From: a bacterium
Lineage (GTDB): Bacteria; Chloroflexota; Dormibacteria; Aeolococcales; Bog-877
Assembly: GCA_021827985.1 (NCBI GenBank)
Contig: JAKATL010000005.1
Coordinates: forward strand, 51,451 to 115,450
Direction: 5' to 3'
DNA: 64,000 bases
Positions within the stretch are counted from its first letter, which is position 1; each line of letters opens with the position of its first letter. Positions 26,230 through 35,480 of the stretch are shown here, piece by piece. The position numbers and the translations under genes were made by a program. Under the pieces are notes generated by a model. It was not told the origin of the DNA. It ran no database searches and was given only the letters and a program-made list of their open reading frames with translations.

Positions 26230-28737
26230 TCACTCCAAGGCGAGCGCTTCGGTCGGATCCATGCGCGCCAGCTGCCGGGCGGGGAGCGCCGCGGCCAGGG
26301 CCAGCGCCGCCACCACCGCCACCAGAACCGCCAGCACCGCGGCCAGGGAGACGCTGAAGGGGAGCGGCAGGTCGGGAGTTGAGGCCGCGGCGACCTCGGG
26401 GTAGACCAGTCCAACTCCGGCCCCAACCCCGAGAGCAGCCCCCAGCAGCGCCGTGGCGGCTGCCTGCCCGATCACAGCCCGGCCGAGCGCCGCCCGTCCC
26501 AACCCCAGCACTCGGAGCAGCGCCAGCTCCCTGGTCGCCTCCCGGGTGTCCAGGACCACAGTGTCCACGGCAGCCAGCACGGCAATCACCACTCCGACCA
26601 GCGCCACCGCTGAGAGCAGGGCGATGTCGTTCTGGATGCCCCGGTCCACCCCCTGGCGCACTGCGGCCACCGTCTCCGGCTGCATGCCGTAGCGGAAGGC
26701 CGCGAGGCGCACCGCCGCGGCCGCCCCGGGCCCACTGGCCCGCAGCTGGATGAGATTGAAGCCGTCCGCCCCAGAGCCGAAGTCCCTCATGGCCGCGCCC
26801 TGGGAGATGACCACGCTCTCGACCCCGGCCGGCCCCGGGAGGGTGTGGGCCACCACCCCCGCCACCCGGAACGTCCCCCTCCCGCCCGACGCCACCAGGT
26901 CCAACCGGGAGCCGGGGCGGGCGTGGAGGGCCTGGGCAAGCTGCAGCGGGATGATCACCTCTGGCCCGCGCTCAGCCAGGCGCAGCGCCTGGGTCCGCTG
27001 TCCCTCCACGAACTGCAACGCCCCGCTGGCGGCATAGGCGGGCAGGCTGGTGGCTGCCAGCGTCACCGCAATATGGCCGGCGCGAGCGGGAAGGAACCGG
27101 ATGGGAGCGACCTCTGAGACCTTGGGGTGGCCACTCGCCCCGCGCACCGCCGCCAACAGCTGGGTCTCCACCTGCGGGCTCTGGACCACTGGGCCGACCA
27201 CCAGGTAATTCCCCACGAAGAGGCGGCCCACCCAGAGGTTCCCGGAGAGCAGCGCCGACGAGGTGATCCCCGCCAGGCTGGCGGCGGTCGCCATCGATAC
27301 GAAGAGGCTTCCCAGCGCCAGGGAGGTCCGGCCGGGCCGGGTCCGGGCCCGAGTGGCGACCGCCGCCGCCGGCGCCAGCAGCAGCCCCCCCACCAGGGAG
27401 GCCAGGATGCCCACGAGGCGCGGACCCTGCCAGCCCAGGAGGCAGAGCACGGCAGCATAGGTTAAGGCCGCCCCCAACGCCACCCCCCAGCTGCCTCCCG
27501 CCGAGAAAGCCACGGCGGCTCCCAGTGCTGCCAGGAGCCCCACCAGGGGCCAGGCGCGCGCCCAGGTGCGGCCACCGCGACGGGAGCGCGGACGCACCGC
27601 CTCCAGAGGCCGGGTCGTGGCCGCCTCGACCGCCGGCACCAGTGAGGCCCCCAGCGCCAGAGCCAGCGTCAGGAGCACGCTGCCGAAAGTCCACTCCCAC
27701 TGGAAGTGGATGCCGACATCTGGAGAGGAGCTGGTGGCGCCGGAGATCGCCACCAGCACCGCGGCCAGGGCGTATCCGGCCGCCGCGCCCAGGACCCCAC
27801 CGAGGAGCCCCACAGCCAGGGCCTCACGGATGAAGCTGCGGAAGACCAGGGTTCGGCTGGCCCCCGCCAGCCGCGCCAGCCCAATCTCCCGGCGGCGCTC
27901 CAGGACCACGGACGAGAGGGTGGCGCCGACCAGGGCCACCGCCAGAAGCAGGCTGAGGGCGGTCACCGCGTCCAGGACCGGGGCCAGCTCGGAGACCGGG
28001 TCCTGGCCAGCGAGCCTGGCCGCGCTCACCGTGAAGTCCTGGTGCAGGGCCGAGGGCAGCTCCCGGTCGAGGTCCCTCAGGGTGGCCCCGGGGCGGAGCC
28101 GGACGGCGATCTCCTGAACCGCGAGCCCCGAGGCGAAGAGGCGGAGCGCCGTGGCCGAAGACACATAGACAGCGTCGCCGGTGAAGGGAGCCCCCGGGCC
28201 GGAGTCGGGTACCACACCCACGACCCGGAAGGTCCCCACCCCCTTGGATTCGGTGAGGCCGATCGCCCCTCCGACCCCGACCGCCCCGGACGCCCCCTGG
28301 CCGGTGGACGCGGAGAACCCCGGGCTCAGCGACTGGCTGACCGCGACCACCATCCCGGCACCCGGCCGCCTCCCTCGCAGCAGCGGAAGTGGCCGAAGCG
28401 CCACGCCCTGCGGATAAACCAGCACCAGGATCACCTGCTGGAAGCCCCCGCCGGGCAGCCTTGCCAGGTCCGCCTTGCTAGTCAGCAGACTGACATCCGA
28501 GATGGCTGGGAGTCTTTGGACACCAGCCACCTCGGTAGCGGAGAAGCCCGGCCGGCTGAAGGGCGCTATGTCGTACTGGGCGCGACCCGCCGCCAGCTGC
28601 GCCGCTCGCTCCGCCTGGGCGTGAAGAGCGCCAGCTGCCAGCTGGGTACCGAGCACCGATGCCCCGCCCAAGGCGAGGGCCGCAACCGCCAGCAGCAGCC
28701 TCGCCAGCGCCGCGCGCCGCCAGAGAAGGGGGATCAC
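26230..28737 (-). CDS. ABC transporter permease, MacB/FtsX type with two FtsX domains
   Basis: 835 residues with an N-terminal membrane segment, a large extracytoplasmic domain, an FtsX-like core (ERRREIGLARLAGASRTLVF), a central membrane bundle, a second extracytoplasmic domain and a second FtsX-like core (TREATRELALLRVLGLGRAA). This duplicated layout is typical of Gram-positive MacB/YknZ-like exporters of lipoproteins or peptides, or mechanotransmission complexes. GTG 28737 lies 12 nt after the ATPase gene. Its partner is clear; the substrate is not. Confidence 0.85.
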   Translation of the reverse strand: MIPLLWRRAALARLLLAVAALALGGASVLGTQLAAGALHAQAERAAQLAAGRAQYDIAPFSRPGFSATEVAGVQRLPAISDVSLLTSKADLARLPGGGFQQVILVLVYPQGVALRPLPLLRGRRPGAGMVVAVSQSLSPGFSASTGQGASGAVGVGGAIGLTESKGVGTFRVVGVVPDSGPGAPFTGDAVYVSSATALRLFASGLAVQEIAVRLRPGATLRDLDRELPSALHQDFTVSAARLAGQDPVSELAPVLDAVTALSLLLAVALVGATLSSVVLERRREIGLARLAGASRTLVFRSFIREALAVGLLGGVLGAAAGYALAAVLVAISGATSSSPDVGIHFQWEWTFGSVLLTLALALGASLVPAVEAATTRPLEAVRPRSRRGGRTWARAWPLVGLLAALGAAVAFSAGGSWGVALGAALTYAAVLCLLGWQGPRLVGILASLVGGLLLAPAAAVATRARTRPGRTSLALGSLFVSMATAASLAGITSSALLSGNLWVGRLFVGNYLVVGPVVQSPQVETQLLAAVRGASGHPKVSEVAPIRFLPARAGHIAVTLAATSLPAYAASGALQFVEGQRTQALRLAERGPEVIIPLQLAQALHARPGSRLDLVASGGRGTFRVAGVVAHTLPGPAGVESVVISQGAAMRDFGSGADGFNLIQLRASGPGAAAAVRLAAFRYGMQPETVAAVRQGVDRGIQNDIALLSAVALVGVVIAVLAAVDTVVLDTREATRELALLRVLGLGRAALGRAVIGQAAATALLGAALGVGAGVGLVYPEVAAASTPDLPLPFSVSLAAVLAVLVAVVAALALAAALPARQLARMDPTEALALE

Positions 28738-28749
28738 GGCCCGGTCCCC

Positions 28750-29544
28750 CTAGAGACCATGGGCCGAGAGGCGCTCCAGCAGGGGGGCGGTGTCGTGCAC
28801 GCTGCGACGGCCCAGCTCCACGGTCTCGCGGATCTCCCCATCCACCATGATCGCCACCCGCTCGGCGTAGGCGGCGGTGCGCACGTCGTGGGTCACCATG
28901 ACGATGGTGCGCTGGTCCTGACGCGAGAGCCGCAGCAGCAGCTCCAGGACGGCGCGCCCACCGTGGTAGTCCAGGGTGCCGGTGGGCTCGTCCGCCAGCA
29001 CCACCGCGGGATCGGCCACCAGGGCGCGGGCCACGGCCACCCGCTGCTGCTCGCCCCCCGCTATCTCCTCCGGGCGGTGGCCCTGAAGCCCCCGCAGCCC
29101 CAGGAGGTTCATGACCTCCTCGGCCCGCTTGCGGGCGTCCCGGTCGCGCCCCAGCCCGCGCAGCGGCCAGACGCGCTCGCGCTCCAGGCGGTAGGGGAGC
29201 ATCACGTTCTCGGCGGCGGTGAGGCTGGGGAGAAGGTTGAAGAACTGGAAGACGAAGCCGATCTGGTTGCGCCGGAAGGCGGCCAGCTCCCGGTCGCTGA
29301 GCTCGTACAGGTCCTGCCCCTGGATCCGCACCCGCCCCGAGGTGGGCTGGCTCAGCCCCCCCAGCATGTGCAGCAGGGTGGACTTGCCACAGCCGCTCGG
29401 ACCCATCACCGCGAAGAACTCACCGCGGTGGACCTGGAGCGAGATCCCCCGCACCACCTCCCGGGGCGACCTGCTGATGGCGTACGACTTGTGAAGGTCC
29501 TGGGCGTCCAGGACAGGCGGCTGGGCCGCCTCCACCTCACTCAT
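28750..29544 (-). CDS. ABC transporter ATP-binding protein, MacB/LolD family
   Basis: 264 residues with Walker A GPSGCGKS (48-55), Q-loop [14 protein letters not shown], signature [15 protein letters not shown], Walker [13 protein letters not shown] and the switch His in MVTHDVRT. It carries a short basic insert ([13 protein letters not shown]) after the Q-loop. ATG 29544 lies inside the end of the CAP gene (8-nt overlap) and the permease gene follows by 12 nt. The tight linkage to the CAP protein and Tad locus suggests co-expression of exporter and pilus. Confidence 0.9.
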   Translation of the reverse strand: MSEVEAAQPPVLDAQDLHKSYAISRSPREVVRGISLQVHRGEFFAVMGPSGCGKSTLLHMLGGLSQPTSGRVRIQGQDLYELSDRELAAFRRNQIGFVFQFFNLLPSLTAAENVMLPYRLERERVWPLRGLGRDRDARKRAEEVMNLLGLRGLQGHRPEEIAGGEQQRVAVARALVADPAVVLADEPTGTLDYHGGRAVLELLLRLSRQDQRTIVMVTHDVRTAAYAERVAIMVDGEIRETVELGRRSVHDTAPLLERLSAHGL

Positions 29545-30376
29545 CCAGATAGCCGCTGATCACCTGCTCGATGGTATTGGAGAGGAAGCCCCCCTGGGCC
29601 CTCGGGTAGCGCGCCTCCACCCCCCGCCGGGGTGGCTTCGGCTTGGGCGTGGGTTTGGGGGTGGGGGTGGGGGTGGGCGTCGGTGTTGGCGTGGGCGTTG
29701 AATGGCTGCCGCCCCCACCTCCGCCCGAGCTGGGGGGTGGAGCCGGCGGTGGCGGTGGGGGTGGTGCGGAGGCGGCAATCAGGGCGAACTCCTCAGCGAA
29801 CATGTACACGTCGCTCCAGGGACCGCCCCCGCTGCCCGGATAGTTCCACTGGGCGGTGGTGTACCAGGACCCCACCCCCAGGATGTTGTAGTCACCGAGG
29901 ATGTTGGCCCGGTGGTCGGGGGAGGCCATGAAGGCGCTGTTGATGGCCACCGCGGGGCTGGCGTCCCCGGAGTTCCAGCCGACGTTCTCCCCCGCCGACC
30001 GCCAGGCGATCCCATCGGCCGACATGATCGGCCACACGTATCCGCCGTCGGCGCTGCAGCCGGGGATCTGGTGGGAGAAGTAATCCCGGTTGAGCATGTC
30101 CGCTGCCCGGCCATAGATCGGGGAGACGCTGCAGCCGTAGTAGGGCCTCGCCTCACCGATCCCGTCCAGAGTGGAGTTGTTGGCCAGCGCTCCCAGCCCG
30201 TTGCTGGTGCGGTCCTGGTTGACCAGGGAGAACAGCTCACCGTCCAGTCCGGTGGCCGACCCGGTCTGGGCCAGAGCCGGGCTGAGACCCGGTCCCAGCA
30301 GGAGGAGGGCTAGGGCGCCTCCCAGGGCCGCCAGGAGCAGGCGGCCCTGGGTCAGGGGACGGGCGGTTCTAGCCAA
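29537..30376 (-). CDS. Secreted CAP (SCP/PR-1) domain protein with Thr-Pro repeat
   Basis: 279 residues: signal peptide (about 1-36, ending SPALAQ), a CAP domain ([56 protein letters not shown]), a Pro/Gly-rich linker and a Thr-Pro/Lys-Pro repeat, then about 35 C-terminal residues. The histidines and acidic residues of the CAP cleft are present. Starts with TTG 30376, overlapping the second tadA by 8 nt. CAP proteins occur widely on bacterial surfaces with largely unknown roles; the repeat may span the cell wall. Confidence 0.85.
   Translation of the reverse strand: MARTARPLTQGRLLLAALGGALALLLLGPGLSPALAQTGSATGLDGELFSLVNQDRTSNGLGALANNSTLDGIGEARPYYGCSVSPIYGRAADMLNRDYFSHQIPGCSADGGYVWPIMSADGIAWRSAGENVGWNSGDASPAVAINSAFMASPDHRANILGDYNILGVGSWYTTAQWNYPGSGGGPWSDVYMFAEEFALIAASAPPPPPPPAPPPSSGGGGGGSHSTPTPTPTPTPTPTPKPTPKPKPPRRGVEARYPRAQGGFLSNTIEQVISGYLDE
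29635..29702 (-). repeat. Short-period repeat encoding Thr-Pro/Lys-Pro linker
   Basis: A CCCACx/ACGCC-type six-base period encodes about seven TP units followed by KP units in the CAP protein. Tracts of this kind change length by slippage; here loss or gain of a full six-base unit keeps the frame. Confidence 0.7.
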
Positions 30377-31556
30377 GCCGCCGCTGCAGTGGACCGGCGG
30401 GCGGGGTGGGCAGCCTGACCGCCGCCACCTGGTCGCCGCGGCGGTCGGGGAAGAGGCGGGAGATCTCGGGAGGCAGGGGCAGCCCCATGTCGAACAGGCG
30501 GTCGAGGATCTGGGGCCGGACGCCGGTCAGCTCCAGGGTGGTCTTGAGGTTGCCCTGGTTGTCAGCCCCCTCGGCTTTCATCAGGAAGATGTCCTGCATG
30601 CTGATGGTCTCGCCCTCCATCCCCACCACCTCGCTGATGGCGGTGATTCGGCGGCTCCCGTCCCGGAGCCGGTTGAGCTGGACCACGATGTTGATGGCCG
30701 AGGCGATCTGCTGGCGGATGGCCTTGCTGGGGAGCTCGATCCCTCCCATGAGGACCTGGGTCTCGAGCCGGGAGAGGCTGTCGCGGGGGGAGTTGGCGTG
30801 GACGGTGGTCATGGAGCCGTCATGGCCGGTGTTCATGGCCTGGAGCATGTCCAGCGCCTCGCCACCACGCACCTCACCCACCACGATCCGGTCCGGACGC
30901 ATGCGCAGGGCGTTGATCACCAGGTCGCGGATGGCGATCCGGCCCTCGCCCCGGACGTCCGGGGGGCGGGACTCCAGCCGGCAGACGTGCTCCTGGTGGA
31001 GCTGGAGCTCGGCGGCGTCCTCCACCGTGACGATGCGCTCGTCCGGCGGGATGAACCCGGAGCAGATGTTGAGCAGGGTGGTCTTCCCGGCTCCGGTGCC
31101 ACCCGAGATGAGGATGTTGGCTCGGGCTAGGACGCTGGCCTGGAGGAAGGAGGCCGCCGCCTCGGTGATGGTCCCGAAGTGGATCAGGTCGGTGATCCGG
31201 AGCCGCTCCTTGGCGAACTTGCGGATGGTGAGTATGGGCCCGTCGATGGCCACCGGAGGGACCACGGCGTTGACCCGGGAGCCGTCCAGCAGGCGGGCGT
31301 CGCAGAGGGGCTGGCGGGTGTCGATCCGCCGCCCCACCGCGGAGACGATGAGGTCGATGACCTTGAGGAGGTGCTCCTGGTCCTTGAAGCGGACGTCGGT
31401 CAGCAGGATCCGGCCGTGGGACTCCACGTACACCATGTCAGGGCCCACCACCATGATCTCGGTGAGGTTGTCGTCCTCGACCAGGACCCGGAGGGGGCCG
31501 AGGGCCTGGAGGTATCCCTCCTGGTCCGACGTGGCTTCGGCTTGTGACATCACCAT
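30369..31556 (-). CDS. Second TadA/CpaF-type secretion ATPase
   Basis: 395 residues of the type II/IV secretion ATPase family: N-terminal domain (LTEIMVVGPDMVYVE), Walker A GGTGAGKT (152-159), Asp box/Walker B around DLVINALRMRPDRIVVGEVR, and His box TTVHANSPRDS. It lacks the 80-residue Ala-rich N-terminus of the tadA at 33922 and has its own 40-residue C-terminus. ATG 31556 follows GGAG in the DUF192 stop region. Two ATPases in one Tad operon suggests separate extension and retraction or a second assembly system. Confidence 0.88.
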   Translation of the reverse strand: MVMSQAEATSDQEGYLQALGPLRVLVEDDNLTEIMVVGPDMVYVESHGRILLTDVRFKDQEHLLKVIDLIVSAVGRRIDTRQPLCDARLLDGSRVNAVVPPVAIDGPILTIRKFAKERLRITDLIHFGTITEAAASFLQASVLARANILISGGTGAGKTTLLNICSGFIPPDERIVTVEDAAELQLHQEHVCRLESRPPDVRGEGRIAIRDLVINALRMRPDRIVVGEVRGGEALDMLQAMNTGHDGSMTTVHANSPRDSLSRLETQVLMGGIELPSKAIRQQIASAINIVVQLNRLRDGSRRITAISEVVGMEGETISMQDIFLMKAEGADNQGNLKTTLELTGVRPQILDRLFDMGLPLPPEISRLFPDRRGDQVAAVRLPTPPAGPLQRRLG

Positions 31557-31560
31557 GGGG

Positions 31561-32001
31561 TTACTCCAAAGTCAGCTGGGGTTGGGGGGAGAGCCCGGGC
31601 GCCGGGCGCAGGAGAAGCCTGGCGGGTGGCGAGAAGCCCATCCGCTCCAGTGTGCCGGGGGCCAGTTCCAGGGTGGAGCGGGCGCCCCGCACCGGGACGA
31701 GGGTAACCGAGAAGGGACGCAGCGACCAGGGCCGCATCCGGGACACCGCGCGCACCACCTCCCCCTCGGCGTCGAGGAAGAGGAGGTCGATGGCGGTGCG
31801 CATGAAGAACATGTGGATGCTCCGGCAGGGAACCAGCCAGATACCCTCGCCGGCCGGCACCACCCTTCTGCCCATGAGGCCGAAGAAGCGGCGCACGAGC
31901 CCTCTGGCCACCCTCACCCGGGTGGCCAGGGGGCGGCCGTCGGGAAGGAGCACCTCCACGAAGTCCGCCTGCTCCGGCAGCGCCCCCCGCTCAGCCGACA
32001 T
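31561..32001 (-). CDS. DUF192 family protein
   Basis: 146 residues. The core VRFFGLMGRR-like start (VRRFFGLMGRRVVP), WLVPCRSIHMFFMRTAIDLL and RSTLELAPGTLERMG define DUF192, a small beta-rich domain of unknown function. No signal peptide. It lies inside the Tad operon, overlapping tadC by 11 nt and preceding the second tadA by 4 nt. DUF192 genes are seen near tadC in other genomes from general knowledge; the role is unknown. Confidence 0.85.
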   Translation of the reverse strand: MSAERGALPEQADFVEVLLPDGRPLATRVRVARGLVRRFFGLMGRRVVPAGEGIWLVPCRSIHMFFMRTAIDLLFLDAEGEVVRAVSRMRPWSLRPFSVTLVPVRGARSTLELAPGTLERMGFSPPARLLLRPAPGLSPQPQLTLE

Positions 32002-32911
32002 GGAAGAGCAGGTGGACCGCCGGCGGCCCCAGGAGGATCACGAACAGCGTCGGGAAGATGCATCCCACCATGGGGAAGAGCATCTTGAGGCTGGCCTGCT
32101 GGGCCTTGGCCTCGGCGCGCTGCCGACGGCGGCGGCGCAGCTCGTCCGCCTGGATGCGCAGCACCCGGGCAATCCCCACCCCGAGCTGGTCGGACTGGAC
32201 CAGCGCCTGTATGAAGGCGTTCAGCTCGGGAACCCCCGAGCGCTTGCCCATCTCCTCCATCGCCTCCTGCCGGGGTCGGCCCAGGCGTATCTCGTTGAGC
32301 ACGAAGGCGAACTCCCGGGAGAGGGCGTTGTCGAACTTCTCCACCACCCGGTTGAGGGCGGCGTCGAAGCCCAGCCCGGCCTCCACGCTGATGGTGAGCA
32401 GGTCCAGGCTGTTGGGCAGCGCCAGGGTGATCTCCTTCTGGCGGGCCGAGACGGTGCGCTTCAGGAGGTACTGGGGTGCGATGTAGCCGAAGACCGCTCC
32501 GAAGAGCAGCCCCAGCCACCAGGTGAGGTTGAGCAGCACCGCCAGCCCGACGCAGGCCAGGCCGAGGACCACCGCCAGCACCACCTGGATGGCCATCAGG
32601 CTAGCCGCGTTGATCCCCAGGGGGCGCCCCGCCAGGTCGATCATGATCTGCATCTTCTGGGCCCGGTCGCCGGGCTGGAGCGCCGCCAGCCGCTTCCCAA
32701 TGCGGTCGAAGAACGGCCGCAGCACCCGCTCGCTGAAGGGACGGGAGAGTTCGATCTGGGCCAGGGTCTGATTGGCCTCCGGGGCCTCGTACACGGCCAG
32801 CCGGGCGTCCAAGAGGTCGACAGGAGCGGCGTTGCGCGAGGTCACCCCCACGACCACTAAGAAGACGGCGACCGCCGCCAGGACCCCGACCAGGATGGCG
32901 TCAATCGACAT
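31991..32911 (-). CDS. tadC: Tad pilus inner-membrane platform protein TadC
   Basis: 306 residues of the T2SF/GspF family. Membrane segments lie at about 1-22, 105-145 and at the C-terminus (LFPMVGCIFPTLFVILLGPP); the cytoplasmic T2SF domain contains LPNSLDLLTISVEAGLGFD and EIRLGRPRQEAMEEMGKR, the TadC hallmark. ATG 32911 follows tadB by 3 nt. With TadB it anchors the pilus ATPase. Confidence 0.9.
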   Translation of the reverse strand: MSIDAILVGVLAAVAVFLVVVGVTSRNAAPVDLLDARLAVYEAPEANQTLAQIELSRPFSERVLRPFFDRIGKRLAALQPGDRAQKMQIMIDLAGRPLGINAASLMAIQVVLAVVLGLACVGLAVLLNLTWWLGLLFGAVFGYIAPQYLLKRTVSARQKEITLALPNSLDLLTISVEAGLGFDAALNRVVEKFDNALSREFAFVLNEIRLGRPRQEAMEEMGKRSGVPELNAFIQALVQSDQLGVGIARVLRIQADELRRRRRQRAEAKAQQASLKMLFPMVGCIFPTLFVILLGPPAVHLLFHVG

Positions 32912-32914
32912 GGC

Positions 32915-33925
32915 TCAGACCTCGATGTTGGCGATGCGCTGCATGATGTAGTAGGCGACGGCGATGGAGCAGGCGCAGACGATGAGGATGTATGGCCCCG
33001 GTCCCTTGAAGGTGAGCAGGGGCGCGATGTACTGCGGGTTGATCGCCTGAAGGACCAGCGCCAGGCCGATCGGCAGCCCGGTGATGATGTAGCTGGAGGC
33101 CCTCGCCTGGGCGGTCAGGGTTCGGATCTCGCCCTTGATCCGGATCCGCTCCCGGATGGTGAAGGCGATGTTGTCGAGGATCTCGGCGAGGTTCCCGCCG
33201 ACCACCCGCTGGATCTGGACCGCGGTCACCACCAGGTCCAGGTCCTCGGAGCGGATCCGGGTGACCATGTGGCTCAGCGCCTCGTCGGTGTTGACCCCCA
33301 GCTGGATCTCCCGGTTGGCGCGGGAGAACTCCTCGGCCACCGGAGGGTTGGCCGATCGGGCCACGCTGGCCATCGCCTGCGGGAAGCTGTATCCGGCCTT
33401 CAGGGCGTTACTGAGCAGAACCAGGACGTCACCCAGCTGGTCGTTGAAGCGGCGCGAGCGCCGGCGCTCGCGGAAGCGCAGGACCAAAGGCGGGATGACA
33501 ACCCCCACCACCGCCAGGATGGCGGCGAAGATGAGATTGCGGTAGACCGCCAGCCCGATCAGGGCCAGGAGCACCACCGTGCCCACCCGGATCAGGTACC
33601 ACTCCGCGGGGCGGAGCTTGAGATCGGCCCGTCCCAGCGCCTCGGAGATCGCCGCCGAGCGACCGCGCTGGCTGGCCAGCAGCTGGGCCCCGGTGCGGCC
33701 GCCGCCCCGGAGACGGCCGAGGAGGCGGGTGATCGGCCCCTGGGGCTCGCCATCCGCCTCCTCGGGGACGCTGATCACCAAACCCGCCCCCGCCTCGGCG
33801 AACCGGCGGACGCGCTCATCCAGGTCGGCCTCACGGCTCCTGGTGCGGGCCAGGCCCACCGCGGCGATGGCGGCGAAGACCGCCAGCGCCCCCAGGGCGT
33901 CGAAGAGGATGGGCAGGGCGCTCAT
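32915..33925 (-). CDS. tadB: Tad pilus inner-membrane platform protein TadB
   Basis: 336 residues with an N-terminal membrane segment, a central pair (about 110-145) and a C-terminal pair. The T2SF core contains FNDQLGDVLVLLSNALKAGY and LGVNTDEALSHMVTRIRSED, typical of TadB, plus VVGGNLAEILDNIAFTIRER. ATG 33925 overlaps tadA by 4 nt. Order tadA-tadB-tadC is the canonical Tad core. Confidence 0.92.
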   Translation of the reverse strand: MSALPILFDALGALAVFAAIAAVGLARTRSREADLDERVRRFAEAGAGLVISVPEEADGEPQGPITRLLGRLRGGGRTGAQLLASQRGRSAAISEALGRADLKLRPAEWYLIRVGTVVLLALIGLAVYRNLIFAAILAVVGVVIPPLVLRFRERRRSRRFNDQLGDVLVLLSNALKAGYSFPQAMASVARSANPPVAEEFSRANREIQLGVNTDEALSHMVTRIRSEDLDLVVTAVQIQRVVGGNLAEILDNIAFTIRERIRIKGEIRTLTAQARASSYIITGLPIGLALVLQAINPQYIAPLLTFKGPGPYILIVCACSIAVAYYIMQRIANIEV

Positions 33926-35457
33926 GCGGCGCTGTCCGTGGCGGAGGGCTGGGCATCGTGAAAGATCGCGGGATCCACGGGCTCACCCATGGCCTTGAGG
34001 TCAGCCAGCGACTTGGGCTCGGCAACGGCATGGAAGCTGCCGATCACCCGGCCGTCGTCGTCGAGCCCCTCCTGCTGGTACACGAAGATGTCCTGGAGCA
34101 TGACCTTCTCCCCGTCGAAGCCCTGGACCTCGGAGATGGCCACCACCCGCCGACTGCCGTCCCGCAGCCTCGCCTGCTGGACGATGATGTTGATCGCCGC
34201 GGCGATCTGCTCGCGGATGGCCCGCGAGGGAAGGTCGGCGCCGGCCATGAGCACCATGGTCTCGAGCCGGGAGAGGGTGTCCTGGGGGCTGTTGGAGTGC
34301 ACGGTAGTGAGCGATCCGTCGTGGCCGGTGTTCATCGCCTGGAGCATGTCCAGCGCCTCACCGCCCCGGCACTCCCCCACCACGATCCGGTCAGGGCGCA
34401 TCCTAAGGGAGTTGATCACCAGCTCCCGGATGCCGATCCGGCCCCGGCCCTCGATGTTGGCCGGGCGGGACTCCAAGGTGACGACATGGTCCTGGTGGAG
34501 CTGCAGCTCGGCGGAGTCCTCGATGGTCACGATCCGCTCGTCGTCCGGGATCCAGGCGGAGAGCACGTTCAGGGTGGTGGTCTTGCCTGAACCGGTTCCC
34601 CCGGCCACCACCAGGTTCTGGCGGCCCCGGACGCAGGCCCGAAGGAAGGTGGCCATCTCCTGGGTCATGGTCCCGAACTCCACGAGGTTGTCGATCGTGA
34701 AGGGATCCTTGCTGAAGCGCCGGATGGTGAGGGTGGGGCCCTTGAGGGCCAGGGGGGGGATGATCACGTTCACCCGCGAGCCGTCGCGGAGGCGGGCGTC
34801 CACCATGGGAGAGCTCTCGTCCACCCTCCGGCCCACCGAGCTGACGATCCGGTCGATGATCTGCATGAGGTGGTCGTTGGAGTCGAAGTGGGCCGGGTAG
34901 CGGTGGATCCGTCCCTGGCGCTCCACGTAGATCTGGTCGGGGCCGTTGACCATGATCTCGGTGATGTCGGGGTTCTTGAGCAGCAGCTCCAGCGGCCCCA
35001 GGCCCAGGATGTCGTTGACGATCTGCTCCACCAGCCGCTGCCGGTCGTTGCGGGTGATGGAGATGCTCAGCTCTTCCAGAACGGCCCCGGTTAGCTCACC
35101 GATCTTGGCGACCAGGGTGTCCCGGGGGGCCTTGGAGACGTCCGAGTACTCCTCGAGGAGTGCCTGGGTCACCTGGGACTTGATCACGGAGTACTGGGGG
35201 TGGGTGGCGTGGCGCTGCTCCTGCTGGCGCACGCTCTCCGCCCGCTCGCGCCAGCCGGGACCTGCCGCCGGGGGAGCCGCCTTGGCAGCAGCCGCCGGGG
35301 TCGCTGCCTGACGCTGAGCTTCATGCTTCTCAGCAGCCTCAGTGACCGCTCCGGCCAGCCGGGAGCCCTGGGACGCGGGCGGAGAGGGGGCGGCGGCCGG
35401 AACTCCGGTCTCGGCCTCCGTCTCGCCCTGATTGCGAACCCGTTCAAGCAGTGACAT
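33922..35457 (-). CDS. tadA: Tad pilus assembly ATPase TadA/CpaF
   Basis: 511 residues. An Ala/Pro/Gln-rich N-terminus (1-85) precedes the conserved ATPase: DITEIMVNGPDQIYVERQG, Walker A GGTGSGKT (286-293), IRELVINSLRMRPDRIVVGE (Walker B region) and the His box LTTVHSNSPQDT. This powers Flp pilus assembly. ATG 35457 lies 23 nt after the cpaE gene; the stop overlaps tadB by 4 nt. About half of its residues align by eye with the second ATPase at 30369. Confidence 0.94.
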   Translation of the reverse strand: MSLLERVRNQGETEAETGVPAAAPSPPASQGSRLAGAVTEAAEKHEAQRQAATPAAAAKAAPPAAGPGWRERAESVRQQEQRHATHPQYSVIKSQVTQALLEEYSDVSKAPRDTLVAKIGELTGAVLEELSISITRNDRQRLVEQIVNDILGLGPLELLLKNPDITEIMVNGPDQIYVERQGRIHRYPAHFDSNDHLMQIIDRIVSSVGRRVDESSPMVDARLRDGSRVNVIIPPLALKGPTLTIRRFSKDPFTIDNLVEFGTMTQEMATFLRACVRGRQNLVVAGGTGSGKTTTLNVLSAWIPDDERIVTIEDSAELQLHQDHVVTLESRPANIEGRGRIGIRELVINSLRMRPDRIVVGECRGGEALDMLQAMNTGHDGSLTTVHSNSPQDTLSRLETMVLMAGADLPSRAIREQIAAAINIIVQQARLRDGSRRVVAISEVQGFDGEKVMLQDIFVYQQEGLDDDGRVIGSFHAVAEPKSLADLKAMGEPVDPAIFHDAQPSATDSAA

Positions 35458-35480
35458 CTGGGGCTTGCTCCTCGGCTACT

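Noticed and set aside
27706..29559. 617-codon plus-strand open frame
   Set aside because: Antisense of the ABC permease and ATPase genes, which are certain.
29635..29702. CRISPR-like or tandem-repeat array
   Set aside because: The repeat unit is only six bases and encodes a Thr-Pro linker in frame; there are no spacers.
30406..32088. 560-codon plus-strand open frame
   Set aside because: Antisense of the second tadA and DUF192 genes; Ser/Arg/Met-rich shadow.
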